Below, in pieces: positions 30,217 through 40,859 of a DNA stretch of 64,000 nt. A program made the translations under genes and the position numbers. Below the pieces are notes generated by a model. It was given only the letters and a program-made list of their open reading frames with translations, searched no databases and was not told the DNA's origin. The stretch spans positions 23,728,508 through 23,792,507 of the forward strand of contig NC_091301.1 in assembly GCF_038502225.1 (NCBI RefSeq), read 5' to 3'. Every line of letters begins with the position of its first letter. Position 1 is the first letter of the stretch. Source of the DNA: Cherax quadricarinatus. Taxonomy: Eukaryota > Arthropoda > Malacostraca > Decapoda > Parastacidae.

Positions 30217-32576
30217 ATACTTTTAACCGCCCGTTTCGAGGGCTCTTCTACCCTTGCATTCAGGCTTATATTCTTGACGAGCTCCTCCAGAATTTGTATC
30301 TGCTCTCTAGGAAATAAATACAAGAAATACAATCGTTTTTTCAATAGTTTAGGTGTTTAGATGTGGAAATAAATGTTTTTTGCATATGTTCTATTTCTGC
30401 AGCTCTGCCAGCTTTAAATGATGGTGATGATGACAATATTACTGCAGTCTATAGGGCACAAATGCCTTTCTCTGCCTCGCTTTCTTGTAAAGTTTGTTAT
30501 TCGGCCTATAAATTTCTTGTAGTAATCGTTACTTTACTGTGCTCTTAATGTTCTTAAATTATTTTCTGGCCTTTTTACTCTAGTGTCATATTTCTCCTCC
30601 CTTTCCAATGCGTTTGAGTGAGATTTGCATTCTGCTCAACTGAAGTATTTTTTTTTTCATAAGGGATATCTCTCTCTCTTTTTTTTTTTTGTTAACATAT
30701 TGTCTTTTGTGGCAAGCTTAAAATTGTTGCAGCCACGGTATTGTGACTAGATTGTTGCAGCCACGTAAAGACCTGGTTATTCTGGTTTGACCCATCCATC
30801 TATACTACAGAGGATCTGTAATGCAAAAGATCTGCAATGCAGAAGATCCAAACAACAGGAATACAGTTATGATTTCAACTTTCGATTTTTTTTTTTTTTT
30901 TTTTTTGTTAGAACACATTTTTTGTGGCCTACTTGGAACAGCCTTTGATGTCTGTTTTCTCTAGCACAGCTCTTGATATTGTTGAGACATGTCTTGCCCA
31001 CAATTTTTAAGACTGAATATTTTTTCGATGTTCTCTGTAACAGAGGCCATAAGTTTAATTCCTAGAGCAGAACAGTGTAGACGCATACCTCATGGACCCT
31101 TAATTCTTGAGGTCTTCCAATTTCTGTACTCCCAACTTGTGACCCATTTACACAATCCCACAACTCCGCACGCTTCCCTTTGCATTGGTTTCGGGATGTT
31201 GATTGGTCTGTCTTTGTAGCGGGTGAGTTTATGTCTGGGTTGGATAAGTCGTGTCGACTGTGTGGTTTGGGAAGTTAGTGCTGGCTATGGGGACTGGGTG
31301 GATCATTCAGCCTGTTGAGGTTATTTGAGCGGTATGTGAATTCTGCTGCTGAGGTCGGTCTAGTACTATATGCTAAAGAGCTGAGGAATGTGTAGGCAAC
31401 ACAGCTGCGGTGCGCACAAGCTAGTAAACTGTAGTGTGTGTGTGTAAAAGATAAACATTGACAAGTAAATAAAGGTGTTGCTAGGTTTAGGTGTTGCTCA
31501 GGTAAGATTAGGTAAATAAAGGCGTGGTTTCACTGCACGATTGTTTCTCTTTAATGTGAGGCGGTGGGAGCAGACAAGGTATAGATTGGCTTAGTACCTG
31601 TCTTTAGCACATGACAATATTGACGTCACCTAACGTGTGCAGTAGCATCTGCCTAGGAAAGATGGTGTGGCTGGCATTTCCCTCACCTCGTCAGGCGAGG
31701 GAAGCTGTCACTGACGAGGTCTGAGGGACAAATTATTATCCTGCATGGAGCGTGTGTTTCAGTGGATGGGAAGGGGAAAGTGTATACACAAACATTGGAA
31801 ACTGAATCAAATTGTCAATGTGTTCGACATAACCAATTTTGTGCTGGTAATGATGTATATTTTGTTTACTTTCAGGTAAGCGTAGTGCTGTCTCTCCGTC
31901 CGTTCCGCCATTGCCGCACACTGCCAGTGTTGACGTAAGTACATTTTATAGGTATGGCCATGTTTGAACTAAGCTTGGCTAGATTTCGTAGTGCAGTCAA
32001 TACCAGCTTGTAGCACCAGAGGCAGAGCTACGCTCGTGGTGTCTTATCTTCAGTAACGAATCTATCGTGTATATATTTTTTTTTTAAATTTCCAATGTTT
32101 ATGTAATAAGATTCGTCTCTGCGAGTACTTAGCGAGTTCTTTTCGAGGTGTACTCACCGAGTTTTACTCCTGGGTGCTGATACGCTCCTGATCCTTCCTC
32201 TGGAGTGGCTTGGCCAACATTAGCTGGATTCTGGCCTCCCGGGCTAACATACTTTTAAAGTAGGTGCTAGATTGACACAACGGCGTGGGAAAGTGACACT
32301 GGCGTGAGTTCTCAGGTTATCACACTGTGCCCTTTACCCCATGATTGGCTGTTGAAGGAATCAGGACGTCTGTGATTGTTTCCAGTAGGCTAAAGTAAGG
32401 GCAGCGAGCGAACGTTCAAGGCTAGAATTTTCTCAGAGTTGTAACTAATCGAAGTTATTCAACAAGCACTCATTCAAGAAATGAGGTGTTACAGTTGAGA
32501 AAGCGGCCAGTCAGCATGGAAGATGTACACTAGTACAACCAACTATGTGATGAATGGTTTAGAAAACCGACAAGTT
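30217..32576. other. Least repetitive stretch; candidate host intron
   Basis: Only poly-T runs (30648, 30678, 30888) and no recognisable mobile element. Frames are short and unlike known families. One candidate exon (31876-31934) is listed separately. The region could be intronic or intergenic host DNA. Confidence 0.4.
31876..31934 (+). CDS. Candidate small host exon (59 bp)
   Basis: A pyrimidine-rich stretch ending TTTGTTTACTTTCAG precedes the segment, and GAC|GTAAGTA follows it, a near-consensus donor. In the phase that takes the first two bases to complete a split codon, the 59 bp reads KRSAVSPSVPPLPHTASVD without stop, ending on a codon boundary. A Ser/Pro-rich exon of an intracellular linker is plausible. 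No neighbouring exon is visible in the window, no domain is recognisable, and such splice-site pairs also occur by chance, so this is tentative. Confidence 0.25.
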
Positions 32577-32960
32577 GAAGAATTGAGACACTTATGCAAC
32601 GTATGGGAATCTTTATTAAAGAAACGTTTCGCCACACAGTGGCTTCACCAGTCCAATACAAAGCAGGAAGGTATAAGGCGAGGAGGAGGTTAAGGTAATC
32701 AGTCCCTCAGCCAGGAATCGATGTGTTCAGTCCATCACTCTTGTAGGAAGTACAGCCAGCAAGGTGGCTTATATACCGCAGTCAGGTTAGTCGAAGCAGG
32801 AGGAGGCGGGATCACAGTGGGACCATCCACTAGTGTAAGTAGGTCTTCGTCCAAAGGTTGGACAAGTGTTGAAGAATTCTTTGTATCAAAATCCCATGAT
32901 GTTGCAGTGTCTGACAGATGTGATGAATGTAGCAGTTATAGTGTACGTTGTTGTTTATAA
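32577..32960 (-). mobile_element. Penelope-like terminal repeat (PLE type)
   Basis: The segment starts ACAAGTTGAAGAATTGAGAC and includes GAAACGTTTCGCCACACAGT, the same arm sequence as the foldback at 20319. The plus-strand frame 32721-32960 (79 residues, Ser/Val-rich) is carried by the repeat and has no recognised domain. No RT or GIY-YIG domain is present. I assign the Penelope-like type from the association of hammerhead-like motifs with that class, not from coding sequence. Confidence 0.45.
32621..32654 (-). ncRNA. Hammerhead-like motif, best stem II
   Basis: Minus strand: CTGGTGA (32645-32651; one change from CTGATGA), one base, GCCAC-TGT-GTGGC perfect 5-bp stem, GAAACGTTTC (32621-32630). 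ACGT after GAA is self-complementary. Confidence 0.5.
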
Positions 32961-33391
32961 ATGTAAACTTAAAAATTGTACATTGAGCTTATTGATGCCA
33001 ATTAACTATAACAAATTTTAGACTCTGTATTATGTAAATATCTCCACCATTGTCTCGTTCATCCATTAAAGTTGCCAATTTTAATTAATGTTTTTATTTG
33101 AGAATAGCTTGAGGTGCTGAACTATGGAAGTTGTGCGCGAAGTCTCCATCACCTCCTTGTCTGGCATATTCCACTAAAGAAATAATTCCTGACATCTTTT
33201 GGTTCATCTGTGTTTTGGTATCAATCTATGGCTCCTTGTCCATGATTTTATTTTACTTTATTTACAAAACATTGGAGCCGTGTGGTTATTCATCACATTA
33301 AACACATTCCATTTCTAACATCAAATTTATACTATCATTATCAACTTCCTGTTATCGTTTTACATGACTCGTAATACATAAATTATACCTG
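32961..33391. other. No gene seen
   Basis: AT-rich unassigned DNA. Confidence 0.35.
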
Positions 33392-34425
33392 TATACCTGG
33401 AGGGTATTCCGAGGGTCAGCGCCCCCGCGACCCGGTCCATGACCAGACCTCGCGGTGGATCAGGGCCTGATCAACCAGGCTGTTACTGCTGGCTGCACGC
33501 AGACTGACGTCGTACGAACCACAGCCCGACTGGTCAAGTACTAACTTCAGGTATCTATCCGGCTCCCTCTTGAAGTCAGCCAGGGGTCTATTGGTAATCC
33601 CCCTTATGTGTGCTGGGCCCCTGACACTTGTTCTGTTGTCTCTTAGCGTACTCATGACGTCCCCGCTTTTCACTGGGGGGATGTTGCACCGCTTGCCGAG
33701 TCTTTTGCTTTCGTAGGGAGTGATTTCCGTGTGTAGATTTGGGACTAGTCCCTCTAGGATTTTCCAAGTGTATATTATCGTGTATATTTCTCACTTACGT
33801 TCCAAGGAGTACAGGTCAAGGGCCTTCAACCGTTCCCAGTAATTGAGGTGTTATATGGTACTTTTACGTGCAGTGAAAGTTCTCTGTATATTCTTAAGGT
33901 TTCAGTGTCTCCTACCGTGAAAGGGGCGGTTATTGTACAGCAGTATTACAGCCTAGAGAGAATAAAAGATCTGAAGAGAATCATCATTGACTCGGCATCC
34001 CTAGTTTTGAATGTTTTCATTATCCTTCCCATCATTTTCCTAACAGATGTGGAAGACACATTGTTGTGATCTTTGAAAGTGAGATTCTCTGACATTACCA
34101 CTCCCAGGTCCTTTACATTAGTTTTTCGCTCTATTGTGTGATTGGAATTTGTTTTATATTCCGATACAGTTTTTATTTCCTCGAGTTTTCCATAGCGGAG
34201 TAATTGAAATTTGTCTTCATATCGTATTCTGAAGCCCATTTAAAGACTTTGTTAATGTGTATTTGGACATTAACCAACGATGGATGACACTGTGATGCAA
34301 ATCCTGGTATCGTCAGCAAAGAAGGACACGGTGCTGTTGCTTACATCTCTGTCTGAGTCAAATATGAGGATGAAGAAAGGGATGGGGGGCGAGTACTGCT
34401 TTTCACTGTAGCTTCCTCTGAAAGT
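33392..34425 (-). pseudogene. LINE-C1 ORF2 C-terminal third
   Basis: The C1 3' end (TACCTGGAGGGTATTCCGAG on plus) begins at 33392. Frames on the minus strand: 33416-33673 with FKREPDRYLKLVLDQSGCGS and SLRAASSNSLVDQALIHRE; 33600-33850 with ENPRGTSPKSTHGNHS (frame-shifted); 33946-34239 with KFQLLRYGKLEEIKTVSEYK, RKTNVKDLGVVMSENLTFKD, RKMMGRIMKTFKTRDAESMM. Upstream codons for a FFADDTRI-like motif lie near 34300. Several indels; inactive. Confidence 0.8.
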
Positions 34426-34893
34426 AAGTAAAACTTATTTAGTATTCTTCACATTCTACTGTTCATATTCATCCCGTGTCATCGGCAGTAAATACCAGCC
34501 AATTTAGACGAAAGGAAAATATCCCCATCATTTGTGCCGAGAGAAATGCTGGGCTCGTCGTGGTACCGCCTCTCATAGAAGAGGCACAAACCATACAAAC
34601 ATTAGACACAAACCATACAAACATTACCACCGCATAAAAGTGGCCCAGCTTCAGGGGGAGGCCGTGTTCATGGTGCGTGCGTGCATGCGTTTATGGGTGG
34701 TGTGTGCGTCGAAGTGGAGGGATGAAGATACCAGCATAACCACAGTCGTATATTATGTACTTAAACAGTTGACAAGGAGCAACAACACTGTCGAGTTCAA
34801 CTGTGAAATATTTAACAAAAGGTCACCACATTGTATACATGTGCAGGGTGTCTGGCACATACCCTGGGGGGAAGGGGGATGGGATGAAAGGTA
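34426..34893. other. No gene; short direct repeat
   Basis: CACAAACCATACAAACATTA is repeated in tandem at about 34588-34627. The remainder is unassigned. Confidence 0.4.
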
Positions 34894-35012
34894 CAGGGTG
34901 TTTGACTCGTAGGAGGTCCTGAGTTGGTACTCCCGTAGTTGCAACCATCGTGTTTGTATATTATGTCTGTAGTAAACGTTAACTCGGGGCCTCCTACGAG
35001 TTAAACACCCTG
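34894..35012. mobile_element. Mariner-like MITE, 119 bp
   Basis: Terminal inverted repeats of about 30 bp (CAGGGTGTTTGACTCGTAGG at the left, CTACGAGTTAAACACCCTG at the right) are flanked by TA on both sides (34892-34893, 35013-35014). CAGGGTGT ends with a TA duplication are typical of mariner/Tc1-type elements. No coding capacity, so non-autonomous. Confidence 0.75.
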
Positions 35013-35014
35013 TA

Positions 35015-35329
35015 TTATGATCATGCAGTGTTGGCATTGTAATGAACACAGGTCACTAAAAATGAATAAACCCACTTGAAGAAATAAATGAAGTAAGAAA
35101 TGAAGAGAGGCTCCATATTTCCAACTCTGAGGTATTCTCATCATGTTAAACTGGCCGGGGTTTTTTTTTTATCATGTAGCGGTGAGGCCGGCTGCGGTGT
35201 GTTGTGTATCCCGCGGGGTCTGGGGTTCCAGGGCAGCCCTGGTATTTCTCCATTATATTGCCAAGATTGAACACATACATACACATCCTCTCGCCACAGA
35301 CGCGCGCACACGCGTACACACGCACATAC
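35015..35329. other. No gene seen
   Basis: Unassigned sequence leading into the (CA)n tract. Confidence 0.35.
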
Positions 35330-35358
35330 ACACACACACATACACACATACACACATA

Positions 35359-35441
<83 letters not shown>
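35310..35441. repeat. (CA)n microsatellite
   Basis: Impure at first (ACACATACACAC), then about 39 pure CA units to 35441. It immediately precedes a LINE-B 3' tail. Confidence 0.95.
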
Positions 35442-35446
<5 letters not shown>

Positions 35447-35510
35447 CGAGGGCCAGGAGCTAGAACTTGACCCCTGCAACCTCATCTAGGTGAGTACACA
35501 CACACACACA
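35442..35510 (+). mobile_element. LINE-B tail B0
   Basis: GAAACGAGGGCCAGGAGCTA, ...CTCATCTAGGTGAGTA, then (CA)7. It is the last 55 bp of a LINE-B whose 5' edge is the (CA)n tract and whose own (CA)n tail is the 5' edge of the next copy. Confidence 0.8.
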
Positions 35511-36788
35511 GTGCTGGACACAGTACATACAACCGAGGAAGTGAAGAGGCTTCTGAGTGAGCTAGATACCTCAAAGGGAATGGGGCCGGATAACATCTCT
35601 CCATGGGTCCTGAGAGAGGGAGCAGAGGCGCTATGTGTACCCCTAACAACAATATTCAATACATCTATCGAAACAGGGAGATTGCCTGAGGCATGGAAGA
35701 CAGCAAATGTAGTCCCAATCTTTAAAAAAGAAGACAGACATGAAGCACTAAACTACAGACCAGTGTCACTGACATGTATAGTATGCAAAGTCATGGAGAA
35801 GATTATCAGAAGAGTGGTGGAACATCTAGAAAGGAATGATCTTATCAACAGCAGCCAACATGGTTTCAGGGATGGGAAATCCTGTGTCACAAACCTACAG
35901 GAGTTCTTTGACATGGTGACAGCAGTAAGACAAGAGAGAGAGGGGTGGGTGGATTGCATTTTCTTGGACTGCAAGAAGGCGTTTGACACAGTTCCACACA
36001 AGGGATTAGTGCAAAAACTGGAGGACCAAGCAGGGATAACAGGGAAGGCACTACAATGGATCAGTGAATACTTGTCAGGAAGACAGCAGCGAGTCATGGT
36101 ACGTGGCGAGGTATCAGAGTGGGCACCTGTGACCAGCGGGGTCCCACAGGGGTCAGTCATAGAACCAGTGCTGTTTCTGGTATTTGTGAACGACATGACG
36201 GAAGGAATAGACTCCGAAGTGTCCCTGTTTGCAGATGATGTGAAGTTGATGAGAAGAATTCATTCGATCGAAGACCAGGAAGAACTACAAAGGGATCTGG
36301 ACAGGCTGCAGACCTGGTCCAGCAATTGGCTCCTGGAGTTCAATCCCGCCAAGTGCAAAGTCATAAAGATTGAGGAAGGGCAAAGAAGACCACAGACGAA
36401 GTACAGTCTAGGGGGCCAGAGACTACAAACCTCACTCAAGGAAAAAGATCTTGGGGTGAGTATAACACCAGGCACATCTCCTGAAGCGCACATCAACCAA
36501 ATAACGGCTGCAGCATATGGGCGCCTGGCAAACCTCAGAACAGCATTCCGACATCTTAATAAGGAATCGTTCAGGACCCTGTACACTGTCTACGTTAGGC
36601 CCATATTGGAGTATGCGGCACCAGTTTGGAACCCACACCTAGCCAAGCACGTAAAGAAACTAGTGAAAGTGCAAAGGTTTGCAACAAGACTAGTCCCAGA
36701 GCTGAGGTATGTCCTACGAGGAGAGGTTAAGGGAAATCAACCTGACGACACACGACACTGGAGGACAGGAGAGATAGGGGGGACATGA
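35511..36788 (+). CDS. LINE-B reverse transcriptase, open frame
   Basis: The frame opens in the (CA)n tract (Met at 35490, Thr/His residues), so the true start is missing. From 35511 it reads the linker TTEEVKRLLSELDTSKGMGP, then RT: NVVPIFKKEDRHEALNYRPV, QHGFRDGKSCVTNLQEFF, motif A LDCKKAFDTVPH (Asp at residue 160 counted from 35490), motif [21 protein letters not shown], motif C SLFADDVKLMRRI with Asp pair at 249-250. Then the thumb and C-terminal domain INQITAAAYGRLANLRTAFR, VQRFATRLVPELR. A 2-bp loss at about 36707 and a 7-bp duplication (ACGACAC) at about 36750 break the end; the rest continues in the frame 36785-37045. Catalytic residues are intact. Confidence 0.85.
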   Translation: MLDTVHTTEEVKRLLSELDTSKGMGPDNISPWVLREGAEALCVPLTTIFNTSIETGRLPEAWKTANVVPIFKKEDRHEALNYRPVSLTCIVCKVMEKIIRRVVEHLERNDLINSSQHGFRDGKSCVTNLQEFFDMVTAVRQEREGWVDCIFLDCKKAFDTVPHKGLVQKLEDQAGITGKALQWISEYLSGRQQRVMVRGEVSEWAPVTSGVPQGSVIEPVLFLVFVNDMTEGIDSEVSLFADDVKLMRRIHSIEDQEELQRDLDRLQTWSSNWLLEFNPAKCKVIKIEEGQRRPQTKYSLGGQRLQTSLKEKDLGVSITPGTSPEAHINQITAAAYGRLANLRTAFRHLNKESFRTLYTVYVRPILEYAAPVWNPHLAKHVKKLVKVQRFATRLVPELRYVLRGEVKGNQPDDTRHWRTGEIGGT

Positions 36789-37112
36789 TAACGGCATACA
36801 AAATACTGAGAGGAATTGACAAGGTGGACAAAGACAGGATGTTCCAGAGATGGGACACAACAACAAGGGGACACAGTTGGAAGTTGAAGACACAGATGAA
36901 TCACAGGGATGTTAAGAAGTATTTCTTCAGCCACAGAGTAGTCAGGAAGTGGAATAGTTTGGGAAGCGATGTAGTGGAGGCAGGATCCATACATAGCTTT
37001 AAGCAGAGGTATGATAAAGCTCACGGTTCAGGGAGAGTGACCTAGAAGCGATCAGTGAAGAGGCGGGGCCAGGAGCTAGGAATCGACCCCTGCAACCTCA
37101 ATTGGGTGAGTA
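35511..37112 (+). mobile_element. LINE-B copy B1 (RT to 3' end)
   Basis: The longest LINE-B copy: RT, C-terminal domain, and the 3' tail ...CTCAATTGGGTGAGTACACA. It is 5'-truncated within the pre-RT linker at the (CA)n tail of B0, and its tail abuts the next copy with no other sequence between. Confidence 0.9.
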
Positions 37113-37886
37113 CACAAGCTGCAGGCCTCGTCCAGCAACTGGCTCCTGGAGTTCAACCCCTACCAAGTGCAAAGTCATGAAGATTGCAGAAGGGTAAAGA
37201 AGACCGCATACGGCGTACAAGCTAGGGGGCCAGAGACTACAAACCTCACTCAAGGAAAAGGGCCTTGGGGTGAGTATAACACCGGGCACATCTCCTGAGG
37301 CGCTCATCAGCCAAATAACTGCGGCAACTTATGGGCGGCTAGCAAACTTAAGAACAGTATTCCGACATCTTAATAAGGAATCGTTCAGGACCCTGTACAC
37401 TGTTAAACCCATACTGGAATATACAGCACCAGTTTGGAACCCAAACCTAGCCAAGCACGTAAGAAAACTAGAGAAAGTGCAAAGGTTTGCAGCTAGACTG
37501 GTCTCTGAGCTCAAGCGTATGTCCTACGAGAAGAGATTAAAAGAAATCGACCTGACGACACTGGAGGACAGGAGAGATAGGAGGGATATGATAACGACAT
37601 ACAAAATACTGAGAGGAATCGACAAGGTGGACAGAGACCGGATGTTCCAGAGACGGGACACAGCAACAAAGGGTTACATTTGGAAATTGAAGACTCAGAT
37701 GAGTTAAAGGAACGTTAGGAAGTATTTCTTCAGTGATGTAGTGGAGGCAGGAACCATACATAGCTTTAAGACGAGGTATGATAAAGTTCATGGAGCAGGG
37801 AGAGAGAGGACCTAGTAGCGATCAGTGAAGAGGCTTGGCCAGGAGCTGAGTCTCGACTACTGCAACCACAAATAGGTGAGTACACA

Positions 37887-37923
<37 letters not shown>
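37113..37923 (+). mobile_element. LINE-B copy B2
   Basis: 5'-truncated in the thumb (LQASSSNWLLEFNPY region with an indel); the frame 37270-37707 encodes SITPGTSPEALISQITAATY through RRDTATKGYIWKLKTQMS; a deletion then joins KYFFS to DVVEAG. Tail GAGTACACAC and (AC)n to 37923. Confidence 0.85.
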
Positions 37924-37931
<8 letters not shown>

Positions 37932-39640
37932 TACAAGTGGAGAAGGTAACAGGAGTAGAATGGGAAAAGCCAAACTGTCAAAGGGGGGGACTACACAGGT
38001 ATGAGGAACTTCCTGCAGGAGGTTCAGTGGGAAAGAGAATTGGTAGGAAAGTCAGTAAACGAAATGATGGACTACGTAACAACAAAATGCAAGGAGACAG
38101 AGGAAAGGTTCCCAAGGGCAACAGAAATAACGGGAAGACCAGAACGAGTCCTTGGTTTACCCGAAGGTGTAAGGAGGCAAAAATTAAGTGCACTTGAGAA
38201 TGGAAAAAGTACGGAAGGCAAAGAAGAGCCAGAAACGAGTATGTGCAGATAAGGAGAGAGGCCCAGCGACAGAACGAAAACAACATAGCATGGAAAATCA
38301 AGTCTCACCCGAAACTTAGGAAAGAAGGTGGAAACTCACAAGAAACGACCAATAAGTATGTGAGGAGCTCAACACGAGATTTAAGTATTTACAGTGGAGA
38401 CAGAAAGGACTCTTGGAAGACAAAACAGAGGGGGTACACCAACAAGGGATATACCAACAAGTGTTGGATGAAATACACACAACCGAGGAGGAGGTGAAGA
38501 AGCTGCTAAGTGACCTTGATACCTCAAAAGCGGTGGGACCAGATAACATCTCTCTGTGAGTCCTTAGAGCGGGAGCAGAGATGCTGTGTATGCCACTAGC
38601 CACAATTTTCAACACATCCCTTGAAATTGGGCAACTACCTGAAGTATGGAAGACGGCAAGTGCAGTGTCCATTTTTAAGAAAGGAAACAGAAACGAGACA
38701 CTAAACTATAGACCAGTGTCACTGACATGTATAGTATGCAAAGTCATGGAGAAATTATCAGGAGGAGAGTGGTGGAGCACCTGGAACGGAACAGGAGTAT
38801 AAACGACAAGCAGCATGGATTCATGGAAGGCAAATAATGTGTCACAAACCTACTGGAGTTTTATGACAAGGTAACAGAAGTAAGACACGAGAGAGAGGGG
38901 TGAGTTGAATGCATTTTCTTGGATTGCAAGAAGCCCTTCCATACAGAAGTCAGAGGATAAGGGGCGTATGACAGGAAGGGCACTGCAATGAATCAGAGAA
39001 TACCTGACAGGGAGGCAACAACGAGTCATGGTACGTGATGAGGTATCACAGTGGGCACCTGTGACGAGCGGGGTCCCACAGGGGTCAGTCCTAGAACCAG
39101 GTCTATTTTTGGTATATGTGAATGACATGATGGAAGGAATAGACTCAGAAGTGTCCCTGTTTGCAGATGATGTGAAGTTATTGAGGAGAATTAAATCAGA
39201 TGAGGATCAGGCAGGACTAGAAAGAGACCTGGACAGGCTGGACGTGTGGTCCAACAACTGGCTTCTCGAATTTAACCTCGCCAAATGCAAAGTCATGAAG
39301 ATCGGGGAATGACAAATAAGACCGCAGACAGAGTATAGGCTAGGCGGCCTAACACTGCAAACCTCACTCAAGGAGAAAGATCGCCTGGTAAACCTGAGAA
39401 TAGCGTTCCGATACCTTAGTAAGGAATCGTTCAAGACTCTGTACGCTGTGTACGTCATGCTCATACTGGGGTATGCAGCACCAGTTTGGAACCCACACCT
39501 GGTCAAGCACGTCAAGAAATTAGAGAAAGTGCAATGATTTGCAACAAGGCTAGTTCCAGAGCTAAGGGGATTGTCCTACGAAGAAAGGTTAAGGGAAATC
39601 GACCTGACGACACTGGAGAACAGGAGGGTTAGGGGAGACA
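37924..39640 (+). mobile_element. LINE-B copy B3, includes pre-RT region
   Basis: Begins upstream of RT: GLHRYEELPAGGS and, in another frame, MRNFLQEVQWERELVGKSVN (38001-38060). RT follows at 38520-38790 (LPEVWKTASAVSIFKKGNRN, LNYRPVSLTCIVCKVMEK) with a stop in DNISL*VLR. A deletion around 38935 removes the motif A region. 39028-39312 carries [20 protein letters not shown] and SLFADDVKLLRRI. The C-terminal part lacks the SITPG block and stops within LTTLENRRVRG. Confidence 0.8.
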
Positions 39641-39860
39641 GCAGTAAGACAAGAGAGAGAAGGGTGGGTAGATTGTGTTTTCTTGGACTGTAAGAAGGCT
39701 TTTGACAGTTCCACATAAGAGATTAGTGAAAAGCTGGAGAACCAGGCAGGTATAACGGGGAAGACACTGCAGCGGATCAAAGAATACCTGACGAGAAGCC
39801 TAGTTTCACAGGGGTCATTCATAGGACCGGTGCTGATTCTGGTATATGTGAACGACATGA
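39641..39860 (+). mobile_element. LINE-B fragment B4 (RT motifs A-B)
   Basis: CAGCAGTAAGACAAGAGAGA opens an RT piece: WVDCVFLDCKKAFD, then GITGKTLQRIKEYLT, a deletion, and SQGSFIGPVLILVYVNDMT. It lacks motif C and any 3' end. It is joined to B3 without (CA)n, which suggests recombination rather than separate insertion. Confidence 0.7.
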
Positions 39861-39904
39861 CACACACGTACATATGCACACATGTACATACACACGTTTG
39901 TACG

Positions 39905-40318
39905 TACGTATGTGGAGCTCACACCTGTTTAAACACTTGAAGAAATTGGAAAAGGTCCAAAAGTTTCCCGAAAGGAATGCACTACGAGAGAGTGAAAGCC
40001 CTGAACTTCTTGACCTTAAAGAAGAGAAGGAAAAGGGAAGACATGATTACTACGTTCAAAATCTTAAGAGGAATTGATAGAACATACGGAAAGATTTTTT
40101 TTTTAATTAAAAGGATTAGGATGTAAGAAAGTGTTTCGGTTGAAAAGTGGAATGACTAGAATGAGGCATTGGTGAAGGCAGACTCAATAAACAACTTCAA
40201 AGAGTCGGTATGTTAAGGCGCAAAAGGCCAGAAGTTTGTGATGGCAGTCAAGATGGTCTAGGAGGTGGGGCCAGGAGCTAAGTATTGACCCCACAAACAC
40301 AAAAAGGTGAGTACATAC
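39905..40318 (+). pseudogene. Divergent LINE-B-like 3' end (B5)
   Basis: WSSHLFKHLKKLEKVQKF and KGRHDYYVQNLKRN-like residues (39910-40075) plus decayed FFR and WNDxNEALVKADS-like words, ending GGCCAGGAGCTAAGTATTGA and AAAGGTGAGTACATAC. Related to LINE-B at the tail but a different subfamily, like 53756-54690 (-). Confidence 0.65.
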
Positions 40319-40382
40319 TGTAAATTTCTGCTTCCTGAACCTGCACTACTGAACCTCTAGTGGTGAAAATTCTAAATTTGGA

Positions 40383-40735
40383 ATTTTATTACCTTCCTCT
40401 CTCCTCACTCTTCATTTTTCTCATGCTCTCTCCGCCAGTGTCCTTCCTTTTCCCTCTTTTCCTCCCCCTCCTTTCCTCCCCCTCCTTTCCTCCTCTCCTC
40501 TCCCTCCGTTCTCCATTTCCTCCTCTTCTCCTTCCCTTTCCCCTCTCTCCCTTCCTCCTGCCTTCTCCTTTCCTCCTGTCTTCTTCCCTCCTGCCTTCTC
40601 CTTCCCTCCTCACTTCTCCTTCCCTCCTGACTTCTCCTGCCCTCCTACTTTCTCCTTTCCTCGTACCTTCTCCTTCCCTCCTGCCTTCTCCTTACCTCCT
40701 GCCTTCTCCCTCTCCCCCACAGCTCCCCACCAGAC
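40383..40735. repeat. Polypyrimidine CTCCTTCC-rich tract
   Basis: 350 bp with almost only C and T on the plus strand, built on CCTTCTCCTTCCCTCCTG words. The Ser/Pro/Leu and Arg/Glu/Gly frames are compositional. Such a long mirror-like tract could adopt triplex DNA. Confidence 0.8.
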
Positions 40736-40859
40736 GCGTAAGTAATCAATAATTTGCATATCTTGGACAGGTGTAGCTTTTTAAAAGATCAGAGTTAGGA
40801 GAGGTAATAATCATCTTAGTTTCTCCAGTGTTCGTCTCTGTACAATTACTGCCTTGTGG

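Noticed and set aside
40360..40752. 130-residue Ser/Pro/Leu frame
   Set aside because: A compositional product of the polypyrimidine tract.
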